From Nigrospora sphaerica (lineage: Eukaryota > Ascomycota > Sordariomycetes > Amphisphaeriales > Apiosporaceae): DNA of 64,000 nt. Positions 23,665 to 33,506 of this stretch are shown here, piece after piece. The notes beneath the pieces are model-generated. The model had not been told where the DNA came from. It saw nothing but the letters and a program-made list of their open reading frames with translations, and made no database searches. The stretch lies in assembly GCA_018287875.1 (NCBI GenBank), contig JAGVVL010000018.1, positions 2,472,501 through 2,536,500 on the forward strand. Direction: 5' to 3'. Position 1 is the stretch's first letter. Each line of letters begins with the position of its first letter. The translations under genes were made by a program, and so were the position numbers.

Positions 23665-24849
23665 GGTCAGTCTCTTGTACAGACGATTATTGGTGCTTGT
23701 TTAATACATACACATGTGTCGGCATACGGAGTCCTCATGGGCTTTATTCACTACCACCTTTGGTTGTTCGGGTTATCGTAGCTAATGGCACCTTTGAAGT
23801 CTTGATCGTGCTTCAAATTTTATAAATTTTCGACTCTTGAGACTCCACTTAATATCTAGTTGCTTGAGTAATGAAAGCATAGAAATCTTTGCTTCGTCGG
23901 CATCCATCAGGCAAATAAGTTGCAGTCCTACATTGCAGAGGAGCTGATTTACTCGCCATACGAACACAGCAACTGTTCCTACGAATACAATTGGAGAAAA
24001 TTCAGGGGTGCTTGAATGACTTGTTGCAGGATGCTTGGGAGCCTGAGTAGCTGGCATTGAAAGCGATCCTCAAGCGAAGGGCTTTATCGGTAACGTAGAT
24101 CATGGTGGTCTTTTCCCAAAGTGGTGGCGAACCCGGTTTCATAGAGTATCTCAAGAATGGAGGTTATAAGAGCTAATATCACCCCGGGGGCGATGCTCAT
24201 CATGCAGTCGTTCGAGTACGCCTTCGTGGCGAATAATAAAACGCGTTGTACACGGCTTGAAGGTATCCATAGAGTCTCTTAGGACATTTGTAGAATCAAC
24301 TGGTTTCGAGCACCCACGAGGTTGATTCGGGTAGGAAACTGGTTTCCTCAGCCAACATAGGTGCCTTCGTCACAGTTCCCTCCCATGTGCTGAGCTGAAG
24401 ACGTAAGTACTGGCTGGTATGCCCCGGTTTCCAGTAGCACGAGGACAGGACATCACATGTCTGCTGTGGTCGTCAAATAACATGAATCGTAGGCTTGCAA
24501 AGTAGAAACGGGCGCACTAGAAAGGCTCGAATGACAGAAACAGACACAGGCTCGGTCGCGCCGTTGCTGTTTATTCATGTAGACAGAGGAGCCCTGTTTG
24601 CCTTCTGTAGATGCTTTTTACCGCATAGGAGGTGCACTGTAGAGCGCTGTTGCGTGTTAAGGCGCTTCCAGTGAAGCACGTCACCTGAGTGTGGCCCGTG
24701 GCGTAGGTACATGTCACGGTTCAAGGAACGAAGGATCTGTTGATGACCCAAAGGTTCTATTGAGATGCGAAAACTACAGGTGAAGAGGAAAAGAAGAGGA
24801 GGAACAGGCTCCTCTCAGTCACTGTTTGGCAGGAATATATCCAGCCAGC

Positions 24850-24865
24850 GGCGGTACGTACCGCC
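24850..24865. repeat. 16-bp perfect palindrome
   Basis: GGCGGTACGTACCGCC is identical to its reverse complement. A further GCGGTA follows at 24871. Possible dyad binding site; function unknown. Confidence 0.7.
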
Positions 24866-26190
24866 AGGCAGCGGTAAGTCGTCCATGCGTTGCCATGCCC
24901 TTGTACCTATGTACCCATGCCGTAACAGTACATGTACCTCCTTAGAGCTCTAGAGGCGGGAGGTGCTGCACCCAAGCACCGCACAAGCACTGCACAAGCA
25001 TCAATCTAGGTACACGTACCCAGAAATGGGGGTAATACCAGCAAAAGTCGGGCACCGAACCACCGTCCGTGACCAATTTTCCTTGCCGCCGACGCTGGCA
25101 CGTCGCCCTCTAATTCCATTAATGATACTTTGTATCGCTTGAAGGGTTCGCAAGATGTTGGTTTTTCCCTCTCTTCCGAACCAAAGTAGTTGACCACTAA
25201 TTAATGCGGCTTCTGTTTAGGGGCGCATCTCGTCAGTTTGCGGGACAATCTCAAATTGCATATTTGCCTTCCATGGTGCTGCTCCCTCCGGCAGTCTCTC
25301 ACACCACCAGCCATATTTCTTTGGGGCCGTCCTACCTATACCACAAAGGTTTTTATTTTGGAGGATTAGCCTTTTTGAGTAGGCCACTGAGTCGTATTTT
25401 CGGTGATTGTAGACTGAAATCCCATATCGTCCAGGAATGACGATGATGATAGCACCTAGCTCAAAGCCTCGCGCCCTCCAAAAGGCAGAGAGCGCCGAGG
25501 TTTCCAGACCTCACGGGCTTCGGCCAGATTGGAGGGGTAGGGTAAACCGATGGGGGGGAGTGAAATTTTTATTTCGTACCAGGGTCTGCCTGTCAAAGGG
25601 GGTTATTAGAGAGGGAGCCCTTGGTCGACCTTCGAGGCTGGGATCATATCTTCGACCTTACCGATCGACCCCACTGTCAACAGCTACCCTGAAAGAAGCC
25701 GAGTAGACCCAAAGAAATTCTTGACCGATTTCGAGCCTCACAAGCCCGCTACTACCTGTGGAATGAGAGCCTGGAACTGAAATACACGTCTATGCGATCT
25801 TAAGTCCTCCTCTGAGCGTCTCTACCAAAACTTTCGAATCGTAACAGTGCTTTAACATCCGGATATTCCTGTAGCCTTTAGTGCCCCTGAGCACTTATCC
25901 GCTCGTCAATTGGCGATCGGCCTATTCCCCTCTCTTGCCACAGTAGGTTCAATCCCGACTTGACTCCTAGAACCTATATTAAAATTAGTGGCACTTGCGG
26001 ATTATCGGAACACGTAGGGCGAAGACTGGATAGTGAGGACAAGGCTCGGAGCTTGATGTTGTCACCAAGTTTACCATCCACGGGAGTGATTATGAAAGCG
26101 CAATATTGATTGCTTCTAGCCGAACTGCCGGCTAGACGTTACCCATTTCTCTCGATAGTATTAGCAGGCCTGGTTGGTGATTTCAAAAGG

Positions 26191-26222
26191 ACGTTGCCCC
26201 GAAAGAACGTTGCCCCGAAAGA
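26191..26222. repeat. 16-bp tandem duplication
   Basis: Two exact copies of ACGTTGCCCCGAAAGA lie end to end, about 40 bp before the LTR-like relict. Confidence 0.9.
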
Positions 26223-26261
26223 ACGCGCTGCAGCCAGTTCCAGTGCAACGCTAGCAAAGCT

Positions 26262-26934
26262 GTGTTACGACCCCAAGAAACTAAGCCAAGAAAGGTGGCT
26301 CTGGCACCACACTAGTCACCCAAGGCCCTCACCAGCCACAAAGGGAACCAGCCAGAAAGGAACAATGGGAAGTGTATCCCCAAGCAAAGGAAACATTCCC
26401 CCGAAGGCAAGTCGTCTAGGCAAGGAAGCGTTCCCTGACAAAAGGAAACTTCCCCTTTAGGAAAAGGTCACGTGACGGATCATAGGATCGTGAATTGGGA
26501 ATTCACGATCCAACGATCTAAGGGATCCACTGGATCATAGGATCGCAACTTGGGATTTCACGATCCAACGATCCAGCCTGTATCAGTGAGGGAATGACTT
26601 AGTATATAAGTCAGAAGGATTTCCTAGTAGACAGTCATTACTTCAGTGATTAATCTAAGCATCTATCTACCCATAGATGGGAGTAATCTCCTAACGACTC
26701 TATTATGAATTAGTTCACCAGCATCGCATCCTAGTTACTCAGTCACTTACCTTCAGCTAATCATCGGAAACCCAGTGTTCAAGTTGGGCAAGTCTCGGAC
26801 TTACCACAGACACTTTCTATCCCTGAAAGCACAAACCCTACGTACCGCATTACCTAGGTATAGCGTTCGTTACAAGCTGTTGTCCGCCGTCCTTTCCGTC
26901 CTACCAAGAACCCGAATTTCGCAGTACAACAACC
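26262..26934 (+). mobile_element. LTR-like relict (solo LTR or decayed retrotransposon end)
   Basis: The stretch starts TGTTACGACCCC and ends AACA, the TG...CA form of fungal LTRs. It has a TATATAAG box at 26603-26610 about two thirds along. A purine-rich 5' part contains many GGAAAC/AAGGAA words (26270-26460), and a strong inverted repeat lies upstream of the TATA box. I see no second copy in the window and no clear target-site duplication, so the borders are provisional. Confidence 0.35.
26477..26573. repeat. 42-bp imperfect direct repeats with a perfect internal inverted repeat
   Basis: Copy 1 is 26477-26518 and copy 2 is 26532-26573, separated by 13 bp. Copy 1 contains GGATCGTGAATT and its exact reverse complement (26485-26496 and 26500-26511) around a GGG loop. 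In copy 2 the same arms are partly degraded. A dyad of this kind just upstream of a TATA box could be a protein-binding site or hairpin. Confidence 0.85.
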
Positions 26935-27899
26935 AAGAAGTTTTGTATTAAAAGGACAAGAAACCACACACATACGAAGGAGCGCTCCGGTCCTGGGCGG
27001 ATTTTTCGAAAAAATCAGGGCGTGTCTTAAAGCCCCCAGAATACTCGAAACACACTCCTCGTAGGTTGGTCACCACTGTACACCATATGCCACATATTGT
27101 CGAGATGTTTGGAACGTGCTAAAAATCGTCAACACCACGATCAGTATAGAAACCATCATCGTATACTCGAGTGGACCTCGTGGCCCACCTGGCCCCTGTT
27201 TCTGAGCGGGTCAACTGAACCTTAATACTAGAGAATAGAGTTAGTACATAGTTGAATGGCTCCGATAATAGAGCAAACGAGTCGTGTTAGAGGTCAGGCA
27301 GGTTGTCAACGAGCTCGGAGTAGACAAACTTTGTACACACTCTGTCGTTATACCTATGCACTCGTCAAAGAGCCCAAGGCACCAAGGCAGAAGCCAGAGC
27401 AGTTCTACAGCTGGGCGTTCAGGACATGCCGACATCAACCCACTGGGCTATCCACGTTGCCAACAGTAGCCCAACCTCACGAGACACACCAAGGAGGTAC
27501 AAGAAGACAATGACGGCCCCCAACGAACCAAGGCCGGTTCCAGGGGAGCTGCCATCTGCTGTGGTTGTACCAGCGATCAAACCTATGGTTCTCAGCTGCC
27601 GGGATCTGGAAAGCCGTTGCCCCATCGATAGCTGGGCAGTACGGCTTGCCGCTCACAGTTTCAACGTATCACACCAGCTCGTCACCGGTGTATCGGGACG
27701 TAACATAATCCTTGCGACGGCGATTGCGACGGGATGCGGAAACTGGAATCTCGTGTTATCCGTGGGTTCTTGGGCTCCTCTGTGTATGCTAATAATTCAG
27801 GGTCCCCGGCTATAGTCCGTCGCGGAGTTTTGTCTCGCTTCCAATGCCTACATGTGCTTGGCGATGATCCGGAACAGAATGTATCCAGGGAAAAGCCGC

Positions 27900-28650
27900 T
27901 TAGTCGAACTAGGATGTTTCAGTAAAAGAGGACAGCGCGGGTCGAGGGGTTCGCTTACCGGTGTGAGGAAAGACTCGGCTACGAAACGCGCTCTGGCGTT
28001 CAACTGTACTGAGGTCAGCACGCAAGGCCCGCTGCAACGGACCAGTCGGGTGGCGGGAACCTACGAATAGCTTCATCTCGGAAATCTCCTTGTCCACCTC
28101 CTCCATAAACTGAATAATGAAGTCGACCAGCTTGTGTTTCAGCATCTCCTCGGTGTGGAAGTTCGTGATGAGGAAGGAAATGTCGTATCCCTGGGAAAGC
28201 ATTGTCAGCGGCGCTGCTGGGTCAGGGGTAGCAGACAAGGGCAGAGCGGCATCGCACCTTGATGGGCTTCCTCCTCAGAATGAAGAAGGCCTCGGCTCTC
28301 TGGGTCAGAAAGCGGGTGAACTTGTGGACCAGGATGTTCTCGATCTCGTCGGCTTGCTTGATCTTGATGCTTATCCGCACGCTGTTGATGCTGGGCTCGA
28401 TGAGTACGCGCTCGTTCTCGTTGCGCGCCACGACGAGGGGGTTCAGGAGAACCTCGGGTGAGGTCTGCGCTTCGACTTCGGGCACATTGTGTCGTTCCGA
28501 GGTCTGCGAGGCGAAGTTGGAGAGGCACAGGGCGGCGGTGACGCTGCTGCGCACGCACTGAAGGTAGGGGCGGAGAGACTGAGACTGTATAGGGGGGGAC
28601 AGGTCAGCACGGTAGTTCCCACAAGCTCGGGACGGCAGTGTTCATACCAT
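27900..28650 (-). CDS. ARC19: Actin-related protein 2/3 complex subunit 4 (ARPC4/Arc19)
   Basis: Five coding exons on the complement strand: 28648-28650 (ATG only), 28258-28584, 28065-28190, 27959-28003 and 27900-27908. They give 169 residues, against 168 for human ARPC4. The introns are 63, 67, 61 and 50 bp with donors GTATGA, GTGCGA, GTAGGT and GTAAGC. The product reads [15 protein letters not shown] at the start, then [36 protein letters not shown] and [20 protein letters not shown] at the end, all strongly conserved in this subunit. ARPC4 and ARPC2 form the core of the Arp2/3 complex, which nucleates branched actin filaments at endocytic patches. The first coding exon holds only the start codon and the last only Phe-Asp-stop. 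Both are needed to give the conserved termini. It is head-to-head with the Ubp6 gene. Confidence 0.95.
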
Positions 28651-29275
28651 TTTCGCGTGTGTAGGCCTTCAAGACCTAGAGAGTCGCATCCGAGAGGCGA
28701 GTGTTGTTGCTAGGCTCCTGGGACAGGAGGTTGCTTGCGCAGGTGGGGGGGGGATAGGAAGCCGTCTCGGGCGGTCGGTCACTCACGGCGTGGTAGCAAT
28801 TACGACACCTCGGGGCGTTGGGCTCGGTCCAAGTCATTGGCGGTGGGGCAACCTCCCTGGCCCCAGCCTCGCAGGCAACAAACAATAGGAACTGTGGCTG
28901 GAGCTATTGGAATGGAAGACTCCAGTCTCTGTGGCACTGCGGGCCCTTTGTCCCCCAGAACGAAAGTGGCCAAGCTAATGCCCCGCCCTCCCCCCAATAC
29001 AGACGCCACTAAAGCTTCCGGTCCCTCGCATGGGTGCTTAATCGGTTGGTGAACACATGGGACTGACGCACCACGCTTTTGCCTTGCCTCAGGGACTGAC
29101 CGTTTCATCTCGTCTTTTTCTCCCCATCCCCTCCTGTACCATCTTGGCCACCTGGCACTGGGTTTCATCGTGCTCTTCCGAACATCTTTCCCGGGACTAC
29201 CGCGTCACTGCTCCTGTTATTCCAACGAGGCACAGATTCCAAAGAGGCACAGTACAGGCGTACTAAGCAGCCAAG
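28651..29275. promoter_or_regulatory. Shared divergent promoter of ARC19 and UBP6
   Basis: The 625 bp between two outward-facing housekeeping genes contain CCAAT-type words on the minus strand (ATTGG at 28838-28842) and a C/T-rich tract at 29100-29150 before the UBP6 start. No gene is seen here. Confidence 0.5.
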
Positions 29276-31053
29276 ATGACCACCGTACCGAGTAAGTAGT
29301 CGCCGTCATGCCCACCTCACGCCGTGCCCCTGCCCACGCTCTCCGGGCCCCTTGGCTAACGTTAGCCGCAGTCGTGGTCAAGCACCAAGGCAAAAAGCAC
29401 GAAGTCGAAGTCGATACCGAGTCAAATGGCGAGACCTTCAAGTACCAGCTTTACAGTCTGACGGGCGTGGAGCCCGAACGCCAGAAGGTCCTGATGAAGG
29501 GTGGCCCTCTGAAGGACGACGCCGACATGAGCAAATTCGGCCTCAAGCCCGGCCAGACCATCATGATGATGGGCACGCCCGGAGGCGACGGCGCTTCCGA
29601 CTTGGCCCGACCCAAGGCCCCCATTAAGTTCGTCGAGGACATGACCGAAGCTGAGGCCGCCCAGCAGGAAGGCGCCACCCCCGCCGGTCTGGAGAACCTC
29701 GGCAACACCTGCTACCTCAACTCGACCCTCCAGACCCTGCGCGCCATCCCCGAGCTCCAGAACGCCCTGGTCCAATACGAGCCTCCGAGCGCCACCGCTG
29801 CTGGCACCATGCCGCAGCTGGACCTGACGAGACAGCTGCGCGACCTCTACAAGTACATGTCGCAAACCCAGCACGCCTTCAACCCTCAGATATTCCTGAC
29901 GTCTCTACGGAACGCCTTCCCGCAGTTCGCCGAGCGATCCCGAACCGGTCCCGGATTCGCCCAGCAGGATGCCGAGGAGGCCTGGTCCCAGATTGTCACC
30001 CAGCTGCGCCAGAAACTGAAGGTTAAGAACTCCCCCGAGGCCGAAGAGGCCGCCTTTATCGACCGCTACATGGCCGGCGAGTTCTCGAGCGTCCTCGAGT
30101 GCGACGAGCCCGCTGCGCGCGAAGGCGGCGAGCAGCCCGTGACAAGCAAGGAGCCTTTCCTGAAGCTGAACTGCCACATCGATACGGCCACCAACCATCT
30201 TACCGACGGCATCAGGAATGCCCTGGTGGAGAAGATTGAGAAGAAGTCGAACGTGCTGGATCGGGAAGCTGTCTACACCAGAACGTCTCGCATCTCGCGT
30301 CTGCCCAAGTACCTCACGGTGCACTTTGTTCGCTTCTTCTGGAAGCGGGACACGCAGAAGAAGGCCAAGATCATGCGCAAAGTCACCTTCCCGCACGAGC
30401 TGGACGTGGTGGAGTTCTGCGACGAGACGCTCAAGAAGATGCTGGTCCCCGTTCGGGACAAGGTCCGAGAGGTCCGCAAGGACGAGGAGGATATTGATCG
30501 GGCCCGCAAGCGCCGTAAGCGCATCAACGACGGCAGCGGCGCTGAGGACATCCCCGGAGCCATGGGCGCCAAGCTGGACAAGAAGGATGCCAAGAAGGAC
30601 GACAACAAGGCCGGCTCGTCGGCCAACGCCGGCGACACGGAGATGGCGGGTACCGAGACATACAAGACGGATGCCGAGATTGACGCCGAAAAGGACGCGG
30701 CGCTCCTGGCAGCCAAGAAGGAACTGCACGCCCTCATCCACCCGGACCTAGCTAATGACGACGGCGCCAACCAGTCGGGTCTGTACGAGCTGCGGGGCGT
30801 CGTCACCCACCAGGGCGCCAGCGCCGACAGTGGGCACTACACGGCCTACGTGAAGAAGGAGGCGCCCATCGACCCGAAGACGGGCCAGAAGCGAGACGAG
30901 GAGGACAAGTGGTGGTGGTTCAACGACGACAAGGTGTCCGAGGTCTCGGCCGACAAGATCGAGACCCTGGCAGGCGGCGGCGAGTCGCACTCGGCGCTGA
31001 TTCTTCTGTACAAGGCCATCCCGCTCCCAACTTCGGAGGGCCTGGTCGAGTAA
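29276..31053 (+). CDS. UBP6: Ubiquitin carboxyl-terminal hydrolase 6 (proteasome-associated, USP14/Ubp6)
   Basis: Two exons, 29276-29291 (16 nt) and 29372-31053, give 565 residues. The intron is 80 bp (GTAAGT...GCAG). An alternative acceptor 6 nt upstream would add two residues in frame. Residues 1-80 form the N-terminal ubiquitin-like domain (VVKHQGKKHEVEV, then QKVLMKGGPLKDD) that docks on the 19S proteasome. The USP catalytic domain has the Cys box GLENLGNTCYLNSTLQTL with nucleophile C119 and the His box SADSGHYTAYV with H494, followed by WWWFNDDKV. It removes ubiquitin from substrates at the proteasome. At 565 residues it is longer than yeast Ubp6 (499), mainly through a charged Lys/Asp/Arg-rich insert at about 375-445 between the Cys and His boxes. 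Confidence 0.96.
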
Positions 31054-31451
31054 GGGTGGTCCTTTCCGTCGGCTTGTACGCTGGGGACGAAAGAATGCAT
31101 GGCATGGCATCGCGTCGGCGTTATGTGCGCGACAGAGCAGGTGCATGTGGATAGAGCTAGACACACTCGCTGTGGGAACCAGTATTGATCCCACGGGCGA
31201 ATTAGAAACGGGGGCATCTGGCCATCCGACGTGCCGCCTGCAAATGCAAGGGTTGTTGAAATTTTTCATTGCTGCACATGTACGCATTACGGCTGGGCGT
31301 GGCCGGATATGTCACCCAAAATCGCGTGTGAATTATCCTCATGCATCGTACATCCATACGGGGCTTAGGACTAGCCGAAGTCCCCTTCCATGGACCCCCT
31401 TGGTGAGTGCGGCGGGCCCGCGTCGCAACGCGCACGCCGCGTCTGGCCCTC
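31054..31451. other. Tail-to-tail intergenic
   Basis: About 400 bp between convergent genes; the 3' untranslated regions of both should lie here. No gene or repeat is seen. Confidence 0.5.
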
Positions 31452-31904
31452 TCAGGTTCTCGTCGCTTCCTGGGACTTTGCCTTGCCAGCCTCCTCGGCC
31501 TCCTTGGCCTGAATTCTGCCGCGTAGGGCGCCCAGCTTGCGCTCAAGGGGTATCTTCTGCGACATGAGAAGACCCCGACGGTGCTCGAGATCCTTGATCC
31601 TGTCCTCAGGAGTGGACTCGATGATGCTTTGCTTTTCCTGTGGCGAGGGCCCTCGGGTCAGCAGGGGAGAAAGACAAAAGAAGGGCAAGAAGGTCAGCCG
31701 AGGCCCACGCACCGCTTTGTATTCCTGCTGCGTCTTCAAGCCGGCGCCGTAGATGGCGCCGACGACGGTGACGGCCGCGAAGGCGCCCGTCCAGATGACG
31801 CGTTTGAGCGTCGGTGCTGGTTTGGGGGCCGCGGCACCGGGCAAGGGCGCTTGCGGGCGAGGCGCCGGGCCTCTCCGCACCGGTCTCGGTGGTCTGGAGG
31901 ACAT
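31452..31904 (-). CDS. Small single-pass membrane protein, unknown function
   Basis: Two exons, complement of 31713-31904 and 31452-31637, give 125 residues. The 75-bp intron has a GTGCGT donor and CCACAG acceptor. Its length is a multiple of three without an in-frame stop, so retention would also give an open frame. Residues 1-32 are Pro/Arg/Ala-rich and basic, as in a mitochondrial presequence. One hydrophobic helix (KRVIWTGAFAAVTVVGAIYG, about 33-52) is followed by QQEYK. The C-terminal half is a charged predicted coiled coil (IIESTPEDRIKDLEHRR to the end). The layout recalls small mitochondrial inner-membrane proteins, but I recognise no named family. It is convergent with UBP6. Confidence 0.65.
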   Translation of the reverse strand: MSSRPPRPVRRGPAPRPQAPLPGAAAPKPAPTLKRVIWTGAFAAVTVVGAIYGAGLKTQQEYKAVRGPRLTFLPFFCLSPLLTRGPSPQEKQSIIESTPEDRIKDLEHRRGLLMSQKIPLERKLGALRGRIQAKEAEEAGKAKSQEATRT

Positions 31905-32071
31905 GGTGGGTTGTGGTTGCGAGGGGGGGGGTTTTGTTGTACGTTCTGCTTTCAAGGCTTGAGGGGGATGGTGCTTCCCGTGGGGGCTAACAAGTGCTGT
32001 GTAAATCTTCCCCACCCGTTCGCCCGGGGTTGGTTGGTGGGAGGCAGGGACAGCCGCCGAAGCAAAAGGAC

Positions 32072-32533
32072 TCAGTCCCAGAACTGGCGCCAGGCTTCCT
32101 CGCTCGCGCGACGCTGCGCCCGCCGCGAGCAGGAGGCCACGGCGTCGCTGCTGCGCGTGCTGATGATGCTCGAGGCGTTGCTCGAAACGCTGCCGCTGCG
32201 GCTGATGCCGCTGCGGATCGAGTGCGCGGGAAAGCGCTGGCGCAGCTGGTTGCTGGGCAGCTCGGCCAAGCGATCGGCGAAGGCGCCCGAAGCCTGGGCC
32301 GACGAAGCGACTGCAGACGACGACGACGGCGGCGGCGGCGGCGGGGATGCCAGATCCGAGTCCTCCGAATGCCTCGGTTTGGTGGGCCAGGGCTCGAGCT
32401 CAACGCTACACGCGAAGTGGCCCTCGCTGTTCGGCTGTGGCGGATGGTCGAAAACGTCGGCATTTCCCGTCAACGCTGACGAGCCCATCGAGAAGGACCT
32501 TAGTAAGCGACGGGTGGACTCCAACGGGGACAT
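32072..32533 (-). CDS. Hypothetical serine-rich protein
   Basis: A single open frame of 153 residues starting MSPLESTRRLLRSFSMGSSA and ending RRASEEAWRQFWD. It is Ser/Pro-rich with a poly-Pro/poly-Ser run in the middle (SPPPPPPSSSS), then SGISRSGSVSSNASS, followed by a basic tail. The frame stays open upstream of 32533 without an ATG, so an upstream exon is possible. No family is recognised. It is probably disordered. The coherent Ser/Arg composition and the clean stop are the only reasons to call it. Confidence 0.4.
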   Translation of the reverse strand: MSPLESTRRLLRSFSMGSSALTGNADVFDHPPQPNSEGHFACSVELEPWPTKPRHSEDSDLASPPPPPPSSSSAVASSAQASGAFADRLAELPSNQLRQRFPAHSIRSGISRSGSVSSNASSIISTRSSDAVASCSRRAQRRASEEAWRQFWD

Positions 32534-33506
32534 GGTGGCTGTTGCTGATGTTTTTCGGGGTTCCAATTGTCGTATGCAATGCGTAACCGCGGCCGGCGTC
32601 GGACCTGCTGGCTGGTTTGGATGGGGAGGAGAGGCAATTGGCGATCCTCTAGATATGAACGAGTTGCATCACGACGTTTCACCAAGACCCGGCGGGCTTC
32701 TTTCAGCTTATCTATCCAGACGAGAAAGCGCTGGATGACAGCCCCAACTGGAGGGCGAGGGCACGATCTTATCTCCATTCCTGGCTCGCTCGGTACATGA
32801 TCTCCGCCACCGAAACTGCAAGGGCGCTCTGAAACGGTTTGGCGGTGGTCTGCACAGGGACTACGGTGGTGGATACGGCTCCGTCCACAATCAATGACAG
32901 CCTAACATCAGCCAATATCGCCGTCGCCAACGTGCCCGATTTGACGACATCGCCGAGCCTTCCTTGCCGCGGCTGCCGTTGCCTCCATCGACTTCGACGC
33001 TGTTCCTCCGCCCAGTACAAGTTGACCAGATAGTGTTGAAACACAGGACCGTTTGGTCCTGCCAGTCTCGGTAACGCACCCCCGTCCGTTCTCTTCCCGT
33101 TCACCATCACGGCGCCCAAGGTCACTCTGTATGCGGAGCCGCATCGACCGTCCGAGGCCGCTTGATCGCCATCAACGTTTGTGCATGCCCCTCCAGTTTG
33201 GACCGCCTGACCACCTAGGTATGGGCACCCGCACCAGGGCGCTTACTGTAGTCGAGCTGGGAGGTGTTTCCTTCCCATCTCCCCCCACCTCGCACGGCAA
33301 CCCTTGCGCCGCATCGCGCCCGCTGTCAAGGTTACAAGCGTGCCTGTCAGAGAGTCGCTTTCAGCGGCGCGGGTGCTTCGATCTCGTCTCACTCTCTCTC
33401 ACGCTTTAATTCCCGCCGAGGGCTTCCTTGCCTATCTAAAACAAAACCCCCATCTCTGACCACGGGCAACACGCTTGGGCTTTTTTCTCCAGACGAACTC
33501 GCCATC
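32534..33506. other. Intergenic, probable promoter and leader of the Shb17-like gene
   Basis: About 970 bp. Minus-strand open frames at 32500-32778 and 32769-33125 carry no recognised domain. The last 250 bp before 33507 are C/T-rich. Confidence 0.45.

Larger units (their letters stand above)
19140..27899. other. AT-richer gene-poor region with decayed repeats
   Basis: About 8.8 kb. Judged by eye it has many more A/T runs and stop codons than the flanks, especially 20340-27240, as expected of old repeats altered by repeat-induced point mutation. No intact transposase or reverse transcriptase can be read. Possible broken coding pieces lie at 22158-22714 (minus) and 23192-23660 (plus). The distal part contains the LTR-like relict listed separately. 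Confidence 0.55.
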
